In this document: positions 1-8,729 of the stretch, in pieces | Position numbering within the stretch: position 1 is the stretch's first letter | Layout of the letters: every line of letters starts with the position of its first letter | Assembly: GCA_022843955.1 (NCBI GenBank) | Contig: JALHMQ010000015.1 | Span: 54,801 to 118,800, forward strand | Length of the DNA stretch: 64,000 nucleotides | Reading direction: 5' to 3' | Origin: Burkholderiaceae bacterium | Lineage (GTDB): Bacteria > Pseudomonadota > Gammaproteobacteria > Burkholderiales > Burkholderiaceae_F | Made by a program: the position numbers and the translations under genes | The notes under the pieces: model-generated | What the model was told of the DNA's origin: nothing | Database searches by the model: none | The model's input: the letters and a program-made list of their open reading frames with translations, nothing else

Positions 1-932
1 GCAGCATCGAGTTCGTGCAGAAATGCGTACAGGCGTTGCGCATAGTCGGCCGCGTCGGCCGGCGCGATCAGCCGCAGCGCAAGGTCGCTGCCGCCGTCCA
101 GCGGCGCCGCGGCGGGCGCCAGCAGCGCCAGCCGCTGTCCGCGCAGCGCGTTGATGCGGGCCGGCAGCGCCGCAGCATCAACCAATTCGAGCGGCGTGCG
201 CGGCGCGTAATGGCTGTCGAGCCGACCGGACGCGCGTGGTGCGTCCGCGCCCGCCTCGGCCACCGCGTGCCCGAGCACGGCAGCGAGCATCTCGCGCGTG
301 ATGCTGCCGGGCCGCAGCAGTCGTGGCACATCGGCGGTCAGGTCGACGATGGTCGACTCGATGCCAACCGGGCAGGCGCCACCATCGAGCACCAGGTCGA
401 CCGCTGCGGTCGGGGTGGCGTCCGACCGCTCGCCGAGGTCGGCCCGCACATGCGCCGCGGTGGTCGGGCTGATATGTCCGAAGCGGTTGGCACTCGGGGC
501 CGCCACGGCGCCGCCGAACGCCTGCAGCAGCGCCTGCGCCCAGGGATGCGACGGGCAGCGCAGGCCGACGCTGTCCTGTCCACCGGTGATCAGGTCGTGC
601 GCCTGCGCGCTGCGCGGCAGCACCAGCGTCAGCGGGCCGGGCCAGAACGCCGCGGCCAGCGCGCGCGCGGCCGGCGGCACCGTCCGCGCCCAGGTATCGA
701 TCTCGTTCGCCGAGCGCAGGTGGACGATCACCGGATGGTCGGCCGGGCGGCCTTTCGCAGCGAAGATGCGCCGCACCGCCTCGGGCTGCGCTGCGGCGGC
801 GCCGAGGCCGTACACGGTCTCGGTGGGAAAGGCGACGAGGCCGCCGGCGCGCAGCACAGCGGCTGCGCGCGCGATCTGCGCCTGCGCCGCAGCGTCGAGC
901 GTTGGCGCCAATGACGTCGAGCCGCCGCTCAC
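1..932 (-). CDS. sua5: L-threonylcarbamoyladenylate synthase, Sua5 type (partial, 3' end cut by window)
   Basis: This enzyme makes threonylcarbamoyl-AMP from threonine, bicarbonate and ATP for the t6A modification of ANN-decoding tRNAs in the cytoplasm. The frame opens at a GTG (932) overlapping the purK stop as GTGA, so translation is probably coupled to purK. About 310 codons are visible without a stop. The N-terminal part has the YrdC-domain signature [11 protein letters not shown] near residue 37, then [13 protein letters not shown]. The length beyond the roughly 200-residue YrdC domain indicates the long Sua5 form with a C-terminal Sua5 domain. The last visible residues look like the family C-terminus, so only a few tens of codons are missing. 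The assignment is secure; the true end lies outside the window. Confidence 0.9.
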   Translation of the reverse strand, partial: MSGGSTSLAPTLDAAAQAQIARAAAVLRAGGLVAFPTETVYGLGAAAAQPEAVRRIFAAKGRPADHPVIVHLRSANEIDTWARTVPPAARALAAAFWPGPLTLVLPRSAQAHDLITGGQDSVGLRCPSHPWAQALLQAFGGAVAAPSANRFGHISPTTAAHVRADLGERSDATPTAAVDLVLDGGACPVGIESTIVDLTADVPRLLRPGSITREMLAAVLGHAVAEAGADAPRASGRLDSHYAPRTPLELVDAAALPARINALRGQRLALLAPAAAPLDGGSDLALRLIAPADAADYAQRLYAFLHELDA

Positions 933-2095
933 GTCGGCGGCGCCAGCCCCAGCACCTGCGCCGCGTGCTGCGCCTGCGCCAACGCCTCCTCGCGCGTCGG
1001 TGCCAGCAGCGTCAGGTGGCCCATCTTGCGGCCGGGGCGCGGCTCCTTCTTGCCGTACAGGTGCAGGCGAGCGCGCGGATCACGCAGCACCTCGGCCCAA
1101 GGTGGCTCGCGCAACGCACCCGTGTGGTCGAACCAAAGGTCGCCGAGCAGGTTGAGCATCACCGAGGCGGCATGCGCGCTGGTGTCGCCCAGCGGCAGGC
1201 CGGCGAGGATGCGCGCCTGCTGCTCGAACTGGCTGGTGGTGCAGGCGTCGAGCGTGTAGTGGCCGCTGTTATGCGGGCGCGGCGCCATCTCGTTGGCCAC
1301 CAGGTGGCCGTCGTCGAGCACGAAGAACTCGATGCACAGCACGCCCACGTAGTCGAGCGCCTGAGCGATCCGGGTGGCATGCAGGCGCGCCTGCCGCTCG
1401 ACCTCCGGCAGCACGCGCGCCGGCACCACGCCCACCGCGAGGATGCCGCCGCGGTGCGTGTTCTCCGACAGCGGAAAGGTAACGCTCGTGCCGTCGGCGG
1501 CGCGGCACACAACGCACGAGACCTCCTGGCGCAGCGCGAGCTTCTTCTCCAGCACGCAGGGCACGCGGCCCAGGCGCACCCAGGCCTCGCGCGCCTGCGC
1601 AGCGTTGTCCACCACCACCTGACCCTTGCCGTCGTAGCCGAGGCGGGCGGTCTTGAGGATCGCCGGGTACAGGCCGGGCGAGACGGTGTCGAAGTCGTCG
1701 ATACGCGCGATCACCGCATGCGGCGCCACCGGCACGCCGTGGCTGGCGATGAAGCGCTTCTCCAGCACACGGTCCTGCGCGATCGCCACCGCGCTGCCGG
1801 CCGGCGCCACGCGGCAATGGCCGGCCAGATGCGTGAGTGCGGCGGCCGGCACGTTCTCGAACTCGGTCGTCACCGCAAGGCAGCGCGCCGCCATCTCGGC
1901 CAGCGCCGCGTCATCCAGGTAGTCGGCCTGCAGATGCGCATCGGCCACCGCACCGGTCGGGCTGTCGGCATCCGGGTCGAGCACGCACACCTTGTAGCCG
2001 AGGCTTTGCGCGGCGTGGGTGAACATGCGGCCGAGCTGGCCGCCGCCGAGCAGGCCGAGCCAGCTGTTGGGTGGGAGGGGGGCGGCGATGGACAT
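929..2095 (-). CDS. purK: N5-carboxyaminoimidazole ribonucleotide synthase PurK
   Basis: PurK is an ATP-grasp enzyme that carboxylates AIR to N5-CAIR with ATP and bicarbonate in de novo purine synthesis. The 388-residue product has the usual length. It begins [11 protein letters not shown], followed by the nucleotide-fold signature [12 protein letters not shown]. Internal ATP-grasp segments include [13 protein letters not shown] and [24 protein letters not shown], which hold metal- and substrate-binding Glu, Asn and His residues typical of the family. I chose the start at 2095 because upstream residues in the same frame do not resemble PurK. The gene lies 65 bases after purE and overlaps sua5 by four bases, forming a purE-purK-sua5 transcription unit. 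Confidence 0.96.
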   Translation of the reverse strand: MSIAAPLPPNSWLGLLGGGQLGRMFTHAAQSLGYKVCVLDPDADSPTGAVADAHLQADYLDDAALAEMAARCLAVTTEFENVPAAALTHLAGHCRVAPAGSAVAIAQDRVLEKRFIASHGVPVAPHAVIARIDDFDTVSPGLYPAILKTARLGYDGKGQVVVDNAAQAREAWVRLGRVPCVLEKKLALRQEVSCVVCRAADGTSVTFPLSENTHRGGILAVGVVPARVLPEVERQARLHATRIAQALDYVGVLCIEFFVLDDGHLVANEMAPRPHNSGHYTLDACTTSQFEQQARILAGLPLGDTSAHAASVMLNLLGDLWFDHTGALREPPWAEVLRDPRARLHLYGKKEPRPGRKMGHLTLLAPTREEALAQAQHAAQVLGLAPPT

Positions 2096-2160
2096 GGTGC
2101 GTCGAGGGTGCTGAGCTCCCTCCCTTGAAAGGCAGGGGAGGCAATCGGAGCGCTTCGCGC

Positions 2161-2664
2161 TTATAGGGGGAGGGTCATGTTGCGCGCTTTCTCGGTCTGC
2201 GTGGCGCGGTACTGAGCCAGCCGGCGCGCGAGGTCGACGTCGCCGCTGGCGAGCATTGCCACCGCGAACAGCGCCGCGTTGGCAGCACCCGCTTCGCCGA
2301 TCGCGAAGGTCGCCACCGGAATGCCCTTGGGCATCTGCACGATCGACAGCAGGCTGTCCTCGCCGCGCAGGTACTTCGAGGGCACCGGCACCCCGAGCAC
2401 CGGAATCACCGTCTTGCTGGCGAGCATGCCCGGCAGGTGGGCAGCACCGCCGGCGCCGGCGATGATCGCCCGCAGGCCGCGCTCGCGCGCTTCGTCGGCA
2501 TAGCTGAACATCTCGTCGGGCATGCGGTGCGCCGAGACGACGCGCGCCTCGAACGCGACCTCGAACTCCTTGAGCACGTTGCAGGCGTGCTGCATCACGT
2601 CCCAGTCGGAGTTGGAGCCCATCACCACGCCGACCAGCGGGGTGGCTCGCGCGTTGGAAGCCAT
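2161..2664 (-). CDS. purE: N5-carboxyaminoimidazole ribonucleotide mutase PurE
   Basis: PurE (class I) moves the carboxyl group from N5-CAIR to the ring to give CAIR, the step after PurK. The 167-residue product has the standard length and the signatures [21 protein letters not shown] (active-site His) and [13 protein letters not shown]. The C-terminal segment [20 protein letters not shown] is also typical. It is the first gene of the purE-purK-sua5 unit. purC, which usually lies directly upstream in relatives, is instead about 17 kb away on the same strand. Confidence 0.97.
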   Translation of the reverse strand: MASNARATPLVGVVMGSNSDWDVMQHACNVLKEFEVAFEARVVSAHRMPDEMFSYADEARERGLRAIIAGAGGAAHLPGMLASKTVIPVLGVPVPSKYLRGEDSLLSIVQMPKGIPVATFAIGEAGAANAALFAVAMLASGDVDLARRLAQYRATQTEKARNMTLPL

Positions 2665-2720
2665 CGACGTCCTGCCCGAAAAAGGGCGAATTGTAGGCGG
2701 TGGCCGGGCGGCGGGTGACG

Positions 2721-3098
2721 CTAGCGCACGGTTCGGGAGAGCCGCCGTCGGCCCCCCTTCCCGGCCGGCGCAGGCTCATGGCGCTTGCCGTGGACTTCCA
2801 GCACCTCGGCTGTCAGTTCCTTCAGCCGCGCCCTGAGCTTGACGAGTGTCGCGCGGCCACGCGCCGTGCACACGTAGTAACGACGTACCTTGCCGTTAAC
2901 CACCTGCGACGTGCTGCGGAGCATGCCGGCCTCTTCCAGCCCGTGCAGGATCGGGTACAGCGTGCCCGGCCCCATCGCATAGCCGTGCCGACGCAGCTCC
3001 TCGATCATCTCGACGCCGAAGATCGGTGCCTCTGACGCATGGTGCAGCAGATGGATACGGATGAAGCCGCGAAAGGTCTCGCGAATGAGGGCTTGCAT
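2721..3098 (-). CDS. PadR family transcriptional regulator
   Basis: This is a 125-residue winged-helix repressor-like protein. The PadR core [37 protein letters not shown] is visible near residues 24-60, followed by the wing sequence [16 protein letters not shown] and a basic C-terminal tail ([13 protein letters not shown]). The start at 3098 fits the family N-terminus; the frame runs further upstream but that part is not family-like. It is divergent from the multiheme cytochrome gene across a 450-base region that contains a 19-base palindrome. Control of the cytochrome or of itself is an inference from this arrangement. Confidence 0.85.
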   Translation of the reverse strand: MQALIRETFRGFIRIHLLHHASEAPIFGVEMIEELRRHGYAMGPGTLYPILHGLEEAGMLRSTSQVVNGKVRRYYVCTARGRATLVKLRARLKELTAEVLEVHGKRHEPAPAGKGGRRRLSRTVR

Positions 3099-3548
3099 GA
3101 TGGCCACTGAGGGCGGCGCCAACAGTAGGCACCGCATATGGAGCGCAATACTGACATGGCTGTTCCACCACAGTCTGTGACCTGCGCCAAGTCCCTGCTC
3201 CGCGCACCTGACGACGGTGTCTGCTCGGCGCAACCGCGACTTGGGGCGACTGCGTTCGACACGCGCCGAACGCCCGCGGCGCATGGAACCGACCGCCGGC
3301 CCGCAGCATCGACTTCAGATATCGACGTTTGTGTAACGGATGCTGTGACATTGCGTACCCAGCGCAAGCGATCTGTGTTCTCCCACCGGCGCAGTCATGA
3401 CCTTGCTCAATCAACCGGACAACCGCGCCGGTCAAGATTCACGTCGCAGTTTGATACAGATATCGATCAGCGATATCGACGAGCGGATTCATCGAGGGCG
3501 CCGCACCTGAACGGCACGACGCCGCAACACGGACGGGGGGGGTTTCAA
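3099..3548. promoter_or_regulatory. Divergent intergenic region between padR and the cytochrome gene
   Basis: These 450 bases hold no supported gene. The stretch is less GC-biased than its surroundings near 3310-3480 and has three copies of GATATCG-like half sites (3317-3325, 3459-3465, 3471-3477). It ends in a run of eight G residues (3535-3542) six bases before the cytochrome ATG. It should contain both promoters, but I could not assign sigma-70 boxes with confidence. Confidence 0.5.
3459..3477. promoter_or_regulatory. Candidate operator, 19-base palindrome
   Basis: The sequence GATATCGATCAGCGATATC is a perfect inverted repeat (arms GATATCG and CGATATC, 5-base centre). It lies 71 bases upstream of the cytochrome start and is the clearest dyad between the two divergent genes. 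A further half site, GATATCGACG, lies near 3317. PadR proteins bind inverted repeats, so this is a plausible PadR site, but the link is inferred only from position. Confidence 0.45.
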
Positions 3549-5012
3549 ATGAGAAAAAGTCTGACAAGCGTGCTGGCGGTCGGCGCGCTGATGGTGTGGG
3601 CGGGGGCGGCGCAGGCCAGTACCGCTGTCTATCCGTCACCTGAGCTGGCACAGATCGTCAAGACCGGGAAGTACATGGGACCCGACAGCTGCCTGGAGTG
3701 CCACGAAGACGAGCACAAGGCCTGGCATGCCTCGCGCCATACGGTCAAGGCCACCAAGGGACCCGCCTTCGGCAAGGAATTCGAGAAGAACATCTACGAC
3801 TGGGTACGGCGCGACTGGGACAAGCTTGACACCTACATGATCGTCGACACCAAGGACGCCAAGACCAACTACATGGCGGCGCGCAAGGTGCCAATGGCCG
3901 AGATCGACTACGTGGTCGGCCAGGTCTACAAGCAGCGCTACATGAAGTACTACGATGGCGGTCCGCTCGAGGTCTACGAGGCCACCACCGCCGACGGCGG
4001 CATCAGCTGGAAGATCGACAAGTCGAAGACATTCCAGTTCGCCGGCAACAAGGACCGCGCCGGCTACAACTTCCTGTACCTTGAAATGAACCCAAAGGAC
4101 GGGCAGTTCAACAAGAACAACTACGGCGAGTGGCGCTCTTGGCAGGAACGCTGCATTGCGTGCCACGTCACCGGTTTCGACCGGACAGCCTGGGACCAGG
4201 CCAAGGCCGACTTCAAGGCCGGCAAGCGCGGCGATCTGCGCGAACTCTTCGTCGCCGACCTGCGCGTCAGCTGTGAGTCATGCCACGGCCCGGGCGAAGC
4301 GCACGTCAAGCAGAAGTCGAAGAAGAACAACATCCTGAACCCGGCCAAGATTACCGACGTCGAGGCGCGCAAGATGGTGTGTGAGCAGTGCCATACCCGC
4401 GCGCAGGTGAGCACGCACAGTTCGCTGGCGCAGGACCTGCGCGGCTACCGGCCGATGGACAAGTACGAGGATTTCGCCGTCTACACGCGACCCGCGTGGG
4501 GCAAGGGCAACCGGCAGGTGTCGATCGATGGCAAGGGCCGGCGCGACCACCAGCAGGACATGGACATGCGCTTGAGCACCACGATCCAGGGGCCGCACAG
4601 CACGCACGCGGCGATGGCCTGCTTCGACTGTCATGACCAGCACGGAGTCGGCGGGCCGGGCCGCAAAAATGCGACGCTGAAGGCCGCCACGCCGCGCGAG
4701 TCCTGCGTGAAGTGCCATGGCGCGCAGTCCGACGCCGTACTGAAAGTCATGAACGGCCGAACCGGCTGGGAACCTTCAAGCTTCGGCAAGTGGGGCACCG
4801 GCTACGGGCGCCAGGGCAACAAGCAGCACATCTTCAACATCGAGCAGCACGGACGTTCGTTCGGCATCAACGTCGACCAGTACCAGTGGGCGCTGAAAAA
4901 GGGCGGCGATGCCAAGAAGGAAGCCGACTGGGAAGCCATCTGGCCGTGGGAGAAAGAGCGCTTCGACAAGCAGGGCCGCATGACGGCGGTGGGCGCCACA
5001 CCGTGGCAGTGA
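3549..5012 (+). CDS. Periplasmic hexaheme cytochrome c (cytochrome c554-like fold)
   Basis: This is a 487-residue exported electron-transfer protein. The N-terminus MRKSLTSVLAVGALMVWAG-AAQA is a Sec signal peptide with likely cleavage after residue 23. Six CXXCH heme-attachment motifs are visible: CLECH (about residue 48), CIACH, CESCH, CEQCH, CFDCH and CVKCH. The opening YMGPDSCLECHEDEHKAWHASRH matches the cytochrome c554 style of paired heme sites. The many extra His residues could supply distal ligands. No partner enzyme is encoded next to it, so its redox partner and substrate are unknown; it could carry electrons or act as a small multiheme reductase. It is divergent from padR and ends before a strong hairpin shared with the convergent CoA-transferase gene. 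An eight-G run occupies the ribosome-binding position. Confidence 0.88.
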   Translation: MRKSLTSVLAVGALMVWAGAAQASTAVYPSPELAQIVKTGKYMGPDSCLECHEDEHKAWHASRHTVKATKGPAFGKEFEKNIYDWVRRDWDKLDTYMIVDTKDAKTNYMAARKVPMAEIDYVVGQVYKQRYMKYYDGGPLEVYEATTADGGISWKIDKSKTFQFAGNKDRAGYNFLYLEMNPKDGQFNKNNYGEWRSWQERCIACHVTGFDRTAWDQAKADFKAGKRGDLRELFVADLRVSCESCHGPGEAHVKQKSKKNNILNPAKITDVEARKMVCEQCHTRAQVSTHSSLAQDLRGYRPMDKYEDFAVYTRPAWGKGNRQVSIDGKGRRDHQQDMDMRLSTTIQGPHSTHAAMACFDCHDQHGVGGPGRKNATLKAATPRESCVKCHGAQSDAVLKVMNGRTGWEPSSFGKWGTGYGRQGNKQHIFNIEQHGRSFGINVDQYQWALKKGGDAKKEADWEAIWPWEKERFDKQGRMTAVGATPWQ

Positions 5013-5064
5013 GTTGACGCCCGTGGTTGTCACGCGCTGACCGCTGCGGGTGACAGTCGAAAGC

Positions 5065-5090
5065 AAGGGCCGCCTGCCAAGGCGGCCCTT
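5065..5090. terminator. Bidirectional hairpin terminator
   Basis: A perfect 10-base stem (AAGGGCCGCC / GGCGGCCCTT) with a 6-base loop lies between the convergent cytochrome (+) and CoA-transferase (-) genes. The stem is GC-rich with A/T pairs at its base, so it can serve both strands. The T-run after it is weak (CTTCGTT on +). Confidence 0.7.
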
Positions 5091-5169
5091 CTTCGTTGGT
5101 GCCGCTGCAATCGGCCTCGGCACGGTGTGACCGCCCCCGGCAGGGACCCGCCGGGGCGGCACGCTCGAG

Positions 5170-6393
5170 CTAGACGGCAGCCTCCTCGACCACGCCATCG
5201 CGCACCAGTGCATCGATGGCGGCATCGTCGTAGCCATGCTCGCGCAGCAGCTCGCGCGTGTGCTCGCCCAGCATGGGCGACGGCCGGGTGATGGCGGTCG
5301 GTGTGGCCGAGAAGTGGATCGGACAACCAAGCGCCTTGGTGGCGCCCGCCTTGGGGTGCTCCAGATCGACCACCATGCCGCGCGCCAGCGTCTGCGGATG
5401 CGACAGCGCCTCGCCGACCGAATGCACCGGACCCACCGGCACGCCGGCGGCATCGAACGCCTCGACCCACTGTGCCTGGCTGCGCGTCACCAGCACGGCG
5501 TTCATCTGTTCCACCAAGGCCGGCAGGTTCGCCATGCGCGCACTGTTGGTGGCAAAGCGCGGGTCGTCGCGCCACTCGGAGTGGCCGAGCACCTCGGCGA
5601 TGCGCTCCCAGTTGGCCTGATTGGCGCCGCCGATGTTGATCCAGCCATCAGCGGTGCGAAACGCCTGGTACGGCGCGGTGAGGATGTGGGCGGACCCGGT
5701 CGGTCCGGGCGTGCCGCCGGTGGCGAACCAGATCGCCGCGTGCCAGTAGGTCTGCTGCAGCGCCGCTTCCATCAGCGAGGTGTCGACCACCTGGCCCTGC
5801 CCCGTCTTGAGCTTGTGCGCATAGGCGGCGGCAATGCCGAGCGCGGCGAGGATGCCGCCGTTGATGTCGGCCACCGAGTTGCCGGTCTTGGCCGGCGCGC
5901 CGCCCGGCTCGCCGGTGATCGACATCAGGCCGGCAAAGCCCTGCGCGATCAGATCGAAGCCGCCCTTGTCGGCGAACGGCCCGGTGCGGCCGTAGCCGCT
6001 GATCGCGCAGTAGATGAGGCCGGGGTTGGCCTGCGCCAGCACGTCGTAGCCGAGGCCCAGCTTCTCCAGCGTGCCCTTGCGAAAGTTCTCGGTCAGCACG
6101 TCGGCGCGCTCGACGAGCTTAAGCAGCACCTCGCGACCGGCGGCGTGCTTGAGATTCAGCGCGATACCGCGCTTGTTGCGATTGAGCACGAGAAACGGCG
6201 CGGACTCGCCGTTGACACGCGGCTCGCGGTAGCCGCGCGCGTCGTCGCCGCCGGGCAGCTTCTCGACCTTGATGACGTCGGCGCCCATGTCGGCCAGCAG
6301 CATGCCGCAGGTCGGCCCGGCCATGATCTGCGCCAGTTCGAGCACGCGCATGCCGGCCAGCGGGCCACGATGGCTCGTTGGGTCGTTGTTCAT
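5170..6393 (-). CDS. Class III CoA-transferase (CaiB/BaiF family)
   Basis: The 407-residue product moves CoA between a CoA thioester and a free organic acid. The family N-terminus GPLAGMRVLELAQIMAGPTCGMLLADMGADVIKVE is clear, with GLDLIAQ/GFAGLMSITGEP-type segments and the catalytic-Asp region VADINGGILAALGIAAAY. The tail has typical SPMLGEHTRELLREHGY. I chose the ATG at 6393 because the protein aligns with the family from there. The substrate cannot be told from sequence. The gene is the last of a minus-strand series with an enoyl-CoA hydratase-like gene, a Bug receptor and a glyoxylate aminotransferase. A long inverted repeat with a minisatellite separates it from the hydratase gene. Confidence 0.9.
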   Translation of the reverse strand: MNNDPTSHRGPLAGMRVLELAQIMAGPTCGMLLADMGADVIKVEKLPGGDDARGYREPRVNGESAPFLVLNRNKRGIALNLKHAAGREVLLKLVERADVLTENFRKGTLEKLGLGYDVLAQANPGLIYCAISGYGRTGPFADKGGFDLIAQGFAGLMSITGEPGGAPAKTGNSVADINGGILAALGIAAAYAHKLKTGQGQVVDTSLMEAALQQTYWHAAIWFATGGTPGPTGSAHILTAPYQAFRTADGWINIGGANQANWERIAEVLGHSEWRDDPRFATNSARMANLPALVEQMNAVLVTRSQAQWVEAFDAAGVPVGPVHSVGEALSHPQTLARGMVVDLEHPKAGATKALGCPIHFSATPTAITRPSPMLGEHTRELLREHGYDDAAIDALVRDGVVEEAAV

Positions 6394-6430
6394 CGATTGG
6401 ATTCGGTCATGGGGGTGACGTGCTGTTTTG

Positions 6431-6598
6431 ACACAGAGCACACGGAGAACACGGAGAAAGGAAGGAACTTGATGTTCAACGCTGCACTCGCCAGGAACTG
6501 GGTCGCGTTCAATGTCATGGTGCTCTCCGTGCTCTCCGTGCTCTCCGTGCTCTCCGTGCTCTCCGTGCTCTCCGTGCTCTCCGTGCTCTCCGTGTAAA
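6431..6598. repeat. Long inverted repeat with an eight-copy 9-base tandem repeat in one arm
   Basis: The right arm holds eight perfect copies of GTGCTCTCC (6520-6591) followed by GTGTAAACA. The left arm (6431-6458) has ACACAGAGCACACGGAGAACACGGAG, spread over two related units, which is complementary in kind to the right arm. Inside, TGATGTTCAACGC (6470-6482) pairs at 10 of 13 positions with GCGTTCAATGTCA (6505-6517) around a 22-base loop. The whole can fold into a large hairpin between the CoA-transferase and hydratase genes. Open frames through it encode only SVL or STE repeats and are not real genes. Confidence 0.85.
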
Positions 6599-6639
6599 CA
6601 GCCCAGCCTCGCCCCGCCTCCACCGCCACCGTCGAGCCC

Positions 6640-7428
6640 CTATCGCCCCACGAACTGCGGCTTCATCTTGGCGAGGAACGCCTGGTAGCCGATGCGAAAG
6701 TCTTCGGTGTCGAAGCAGTCGAAGCACGCGTCGCGCTCGGCGTCGGTGAGCGGGCGCGGGTCCATCAGGCGGCGCGCGAACTGCTTGTGCCAGCGCGCCA
6801 CCAGCGGCGCACCTTCGGCGATACGCATCGCTGCCAGGCGCGCCTCGGCCGCGACCTGATCATCGGCGACGATGCGCGTCACCAGCCCTTTGTCCTTGGC
6901 TTCCTGCGCGTCGAACACGCGGCCTTCGAGCAGGATTTCGAGTGCCACCGCCGGACCGACCAACCGCACCAGCGGTGCCATCTCGGCGTAGGCCATCACC
7001 AGACCCAGCTTGTTGATCGGCGCGCCAAAGCGGCTTGACGTCCCACAGATCCGGATGTCGCACAGCGCAGCGATCTCCAACCCGCCGCCCACACAGAGGC
7101 CATGAATCTGCGCCACCAGCGGATGCCGGCAGTCGGCCAGCGCCTGCGCGGTGACATGCATGTCGTGGCCGTAGCCGATCGCCTGCGCCTTGGTGCTGCG
7201 GTCGGTGGAGAACTCGGCAATGTCGTTGCCGGGCGAGAACGCCTTCTCGCCGGCGCCGCGCAGCACGATGCAGCGGATCGCAGCATCGGCCGACAGGCGG
7301 GCGATGGTGGCGCCGAGTTCGCGCCACATGCCGCGCGTCAGCGCATTGAGCTTCGCGGGGCGGTTCAGGGTGACAGTGACGATCGACGGCTGCTCGACGT
7401 CGGGTTCAACGCGGATGAGGTCGCTCAC
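6640..7428 (-). CDS. Enoyl-CoA hydratase/isomerase family protein
   Basis: This is a 262-residue crotonase-fold enzyme acting on acyl-CoA thioesters. The oxyanion-hole segments SPGNDIAEF and [18 protein letters not shown] are present. The Glu that aligns with Glu144 of rat hydratase is kept (GGGLEIA), but the second catalytic position reads APINKLGL, where hydratases usually have a Glu. It may therefore be an isomerase, hydrolase or other crotonase variant rather than a classical hydratase. The neighbouring CoA-transferase and Bug receptor suggest degradation of an imported organic acid as its CoA ester; this is inference. Confidence 0.88.
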   Translation of the reverse strand: MSDLIRVEPDVEQPSIVTVTLNRPAKLNALTRGMWRELGATIARLSADAAIRCIVLRGAGEKAFSPGNDIAEFSTDRSTKAQAIGYGHDMHVTAQALADCRHPLVAQIHGLCVGGGLEIAALCDIRICGTSSRFGAPINKLGLVMAYAEMAPLVRLVGPAVALEILLEGRVFDAQEAKDKGLVTRIVADDQVAAEARLAAMRIAEGAPLVARWHKQFARRLMDPRPLTDAERDACFDCFDTEDFRIGYQAFLAKMKPQFVGR

Positions 7429-7537
7429 GGCGAAGCTTCTTCAGGCAGGAAATGACGCGGGAACAAAGAGCCAGCCGCGCTGATCATCAGGTGCGGCCGG
7501 CCGCTCGATGCAACCATGCGGCGATCACTCGCGACAG

Positions 7538-8530
7538 TCACTCCGCCTTGATGCCCAGTTCCGGGATCATCTTGCGGTACTTCGCCAGCTCCGCCTGGAT
7601 GAACTTGCCGAACTCCTCGGGCGTGCGGAAAGTGCCGAACTGCACGCCCTGCGCCTCCAGCGTGGTGCGTACCTTGGGGTCGTTCATCGCCTGCAGAACC
7701 GCGGCGTTGATCTTGTCGACCATGTCCTTTGGCATGCCCTTGGGCCCCATCACCGAGTACCAGTTGGTGACGTCGAAGCCGTTGATGCCAACCTCGGCGA
7801 AGGTGGGCACGTCCGGCAACTGCGGCAGGCGCAGCGGAGTGGAGATGGCCAGCGCGCGCAGGCCGCCCGACTTGATGTGCGGCAGGACGGGCGGCATGGT
7901 GTCGAAGTTCATGTTGACGTTGCCGGCGAGCAGGTCCTGGACTGCCTGGCCGCTGCCGCGGTACGGGATGTGGACCAGATGGATACCGGCGATGCGCTCG
8001 AACAGTTCGCCCGCCACGTGCTGCGTGCTGCCGATGCCGCTCGAAGCAAAGGTGAAGCCGCCCGGCTTCTTCTTGGCGATATCGATCAACTCTTTCACGG
8101 TCTTGGCCGGCACCGACGGGTGCGTGACCAGCACGTTCGGCACGTAGCCGACGTAGGTGATCGGCGAGAAGTCGGTGGCTGCGTCGTACGGCACCTTGGG
8201 TAGTACGAAGGGCGCAATCGCATTCGAGTTGGAATGGCCCATCAGCAGCGTGTAACCGTCAGGCGCGCTCTTGGCGACTGCATCGGCACCGATCGTGCCG
8301 GAGGCACCGGAGCGGTTCTCGATCACGATCGACTGCCCGAGGATCTCGGTCATCCGCGGCGCCAGGGCGCGCGCCACGATGTCGGTGCCCCCGCCGGGGG
8401 CAAAGCCCACGATCAGCCGGATCGGCTTGTTGGGCCAGGCCTGTTGCGCCTGCGACAGCGCTGGCAGCGCCGCCAGCGCGGTACCGAGAACAGCGACACC
8501 GAGCACCACCCGGCGGGTTCGAAGTTTCAT
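7538..8530 (-). CDS. Tripartite tricarboxylate transporter substrate-binding protein (Bug family)
   Basis: This is a 330-residue periplasmic solute receptor. Its N-terminal signal peptide (basic MKLRTRRVV, hydrophobic core, ALSQAQQAWP) is followed by the Bug hallmark WPNKPIRLIVGFAPGGGTDIVAR and later IPYRGSGQAVQDLLAGNVNMNFD. GGAGA stands seven bases before the ATG at 8530. Bug proteins bind carboxylates, but no TctA/TctB membrane subunits are encoded here, as is common for the hugely expanded Bug families of Burkholderiales. The gene sits with CoA-ester genes, which suggests an organic-acid ligand. Confidence 0.93.
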   Translation of the reverse strand: MKLRTRRVVLGVAVLGTALAALPALSQAQQAWPNKPIRLIVGFAPGGGTDIVARALAPRMTEILGQSIVIENRSGASGTIGADAVAKSAPDGYTLLMGHSNSNAIAPFVLPKVPYDAATDFSPITYVGYVPNVLVTHPSVPAKTVKELIDIAKKKPGGFTFASSGIGSTQHVAGELFERIAGIHLVHIPYRGSGQAVQDLLAGNVNMNFDTMPPVLPHIKSGGLRALAISTPLRLPQLPDVPTFAEVGINGFDVTNWYSVMGPKGMPKDMVDKINAAVLQAMNDPKVRTTLEAQGVQFGTFRTPEEFGKFIQAELAKYRKMIPELGIKAE

Positions 8531-8729
8531 TGCTTGTCTCCTTGGTTTTTGTGTGTCCACCCGACTGATTCGTCCTCGGGATCAGCTCCGCCCAGCGCTT
8601 GCCTGACTTGCTGCCTGTCGATGCGGGCGACCAGAGTGACCCGCCGCACTGCCAGTCGAACCCCTCATCGACCCAGTGCAGCGCAACCCACCCCTCACAA
8701 GCCGCTCGCCCACTTGTCCAGCTCGCCCT

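Noticed and set aside
902..2128. Long plus-strand frame across purK
   Set aside because: It is the complement of a clear PurK gene, rich in His, Arg and Gly, and has no family resemblance. GC-rich DNA gives many such shadow frames throughout the window.
6436..6629. Open frames with SVL or STE repeats over the 9-base tandem repeat
   Set aside because: They are simple translations of the minisatellite with no start signals and appear on both strands.
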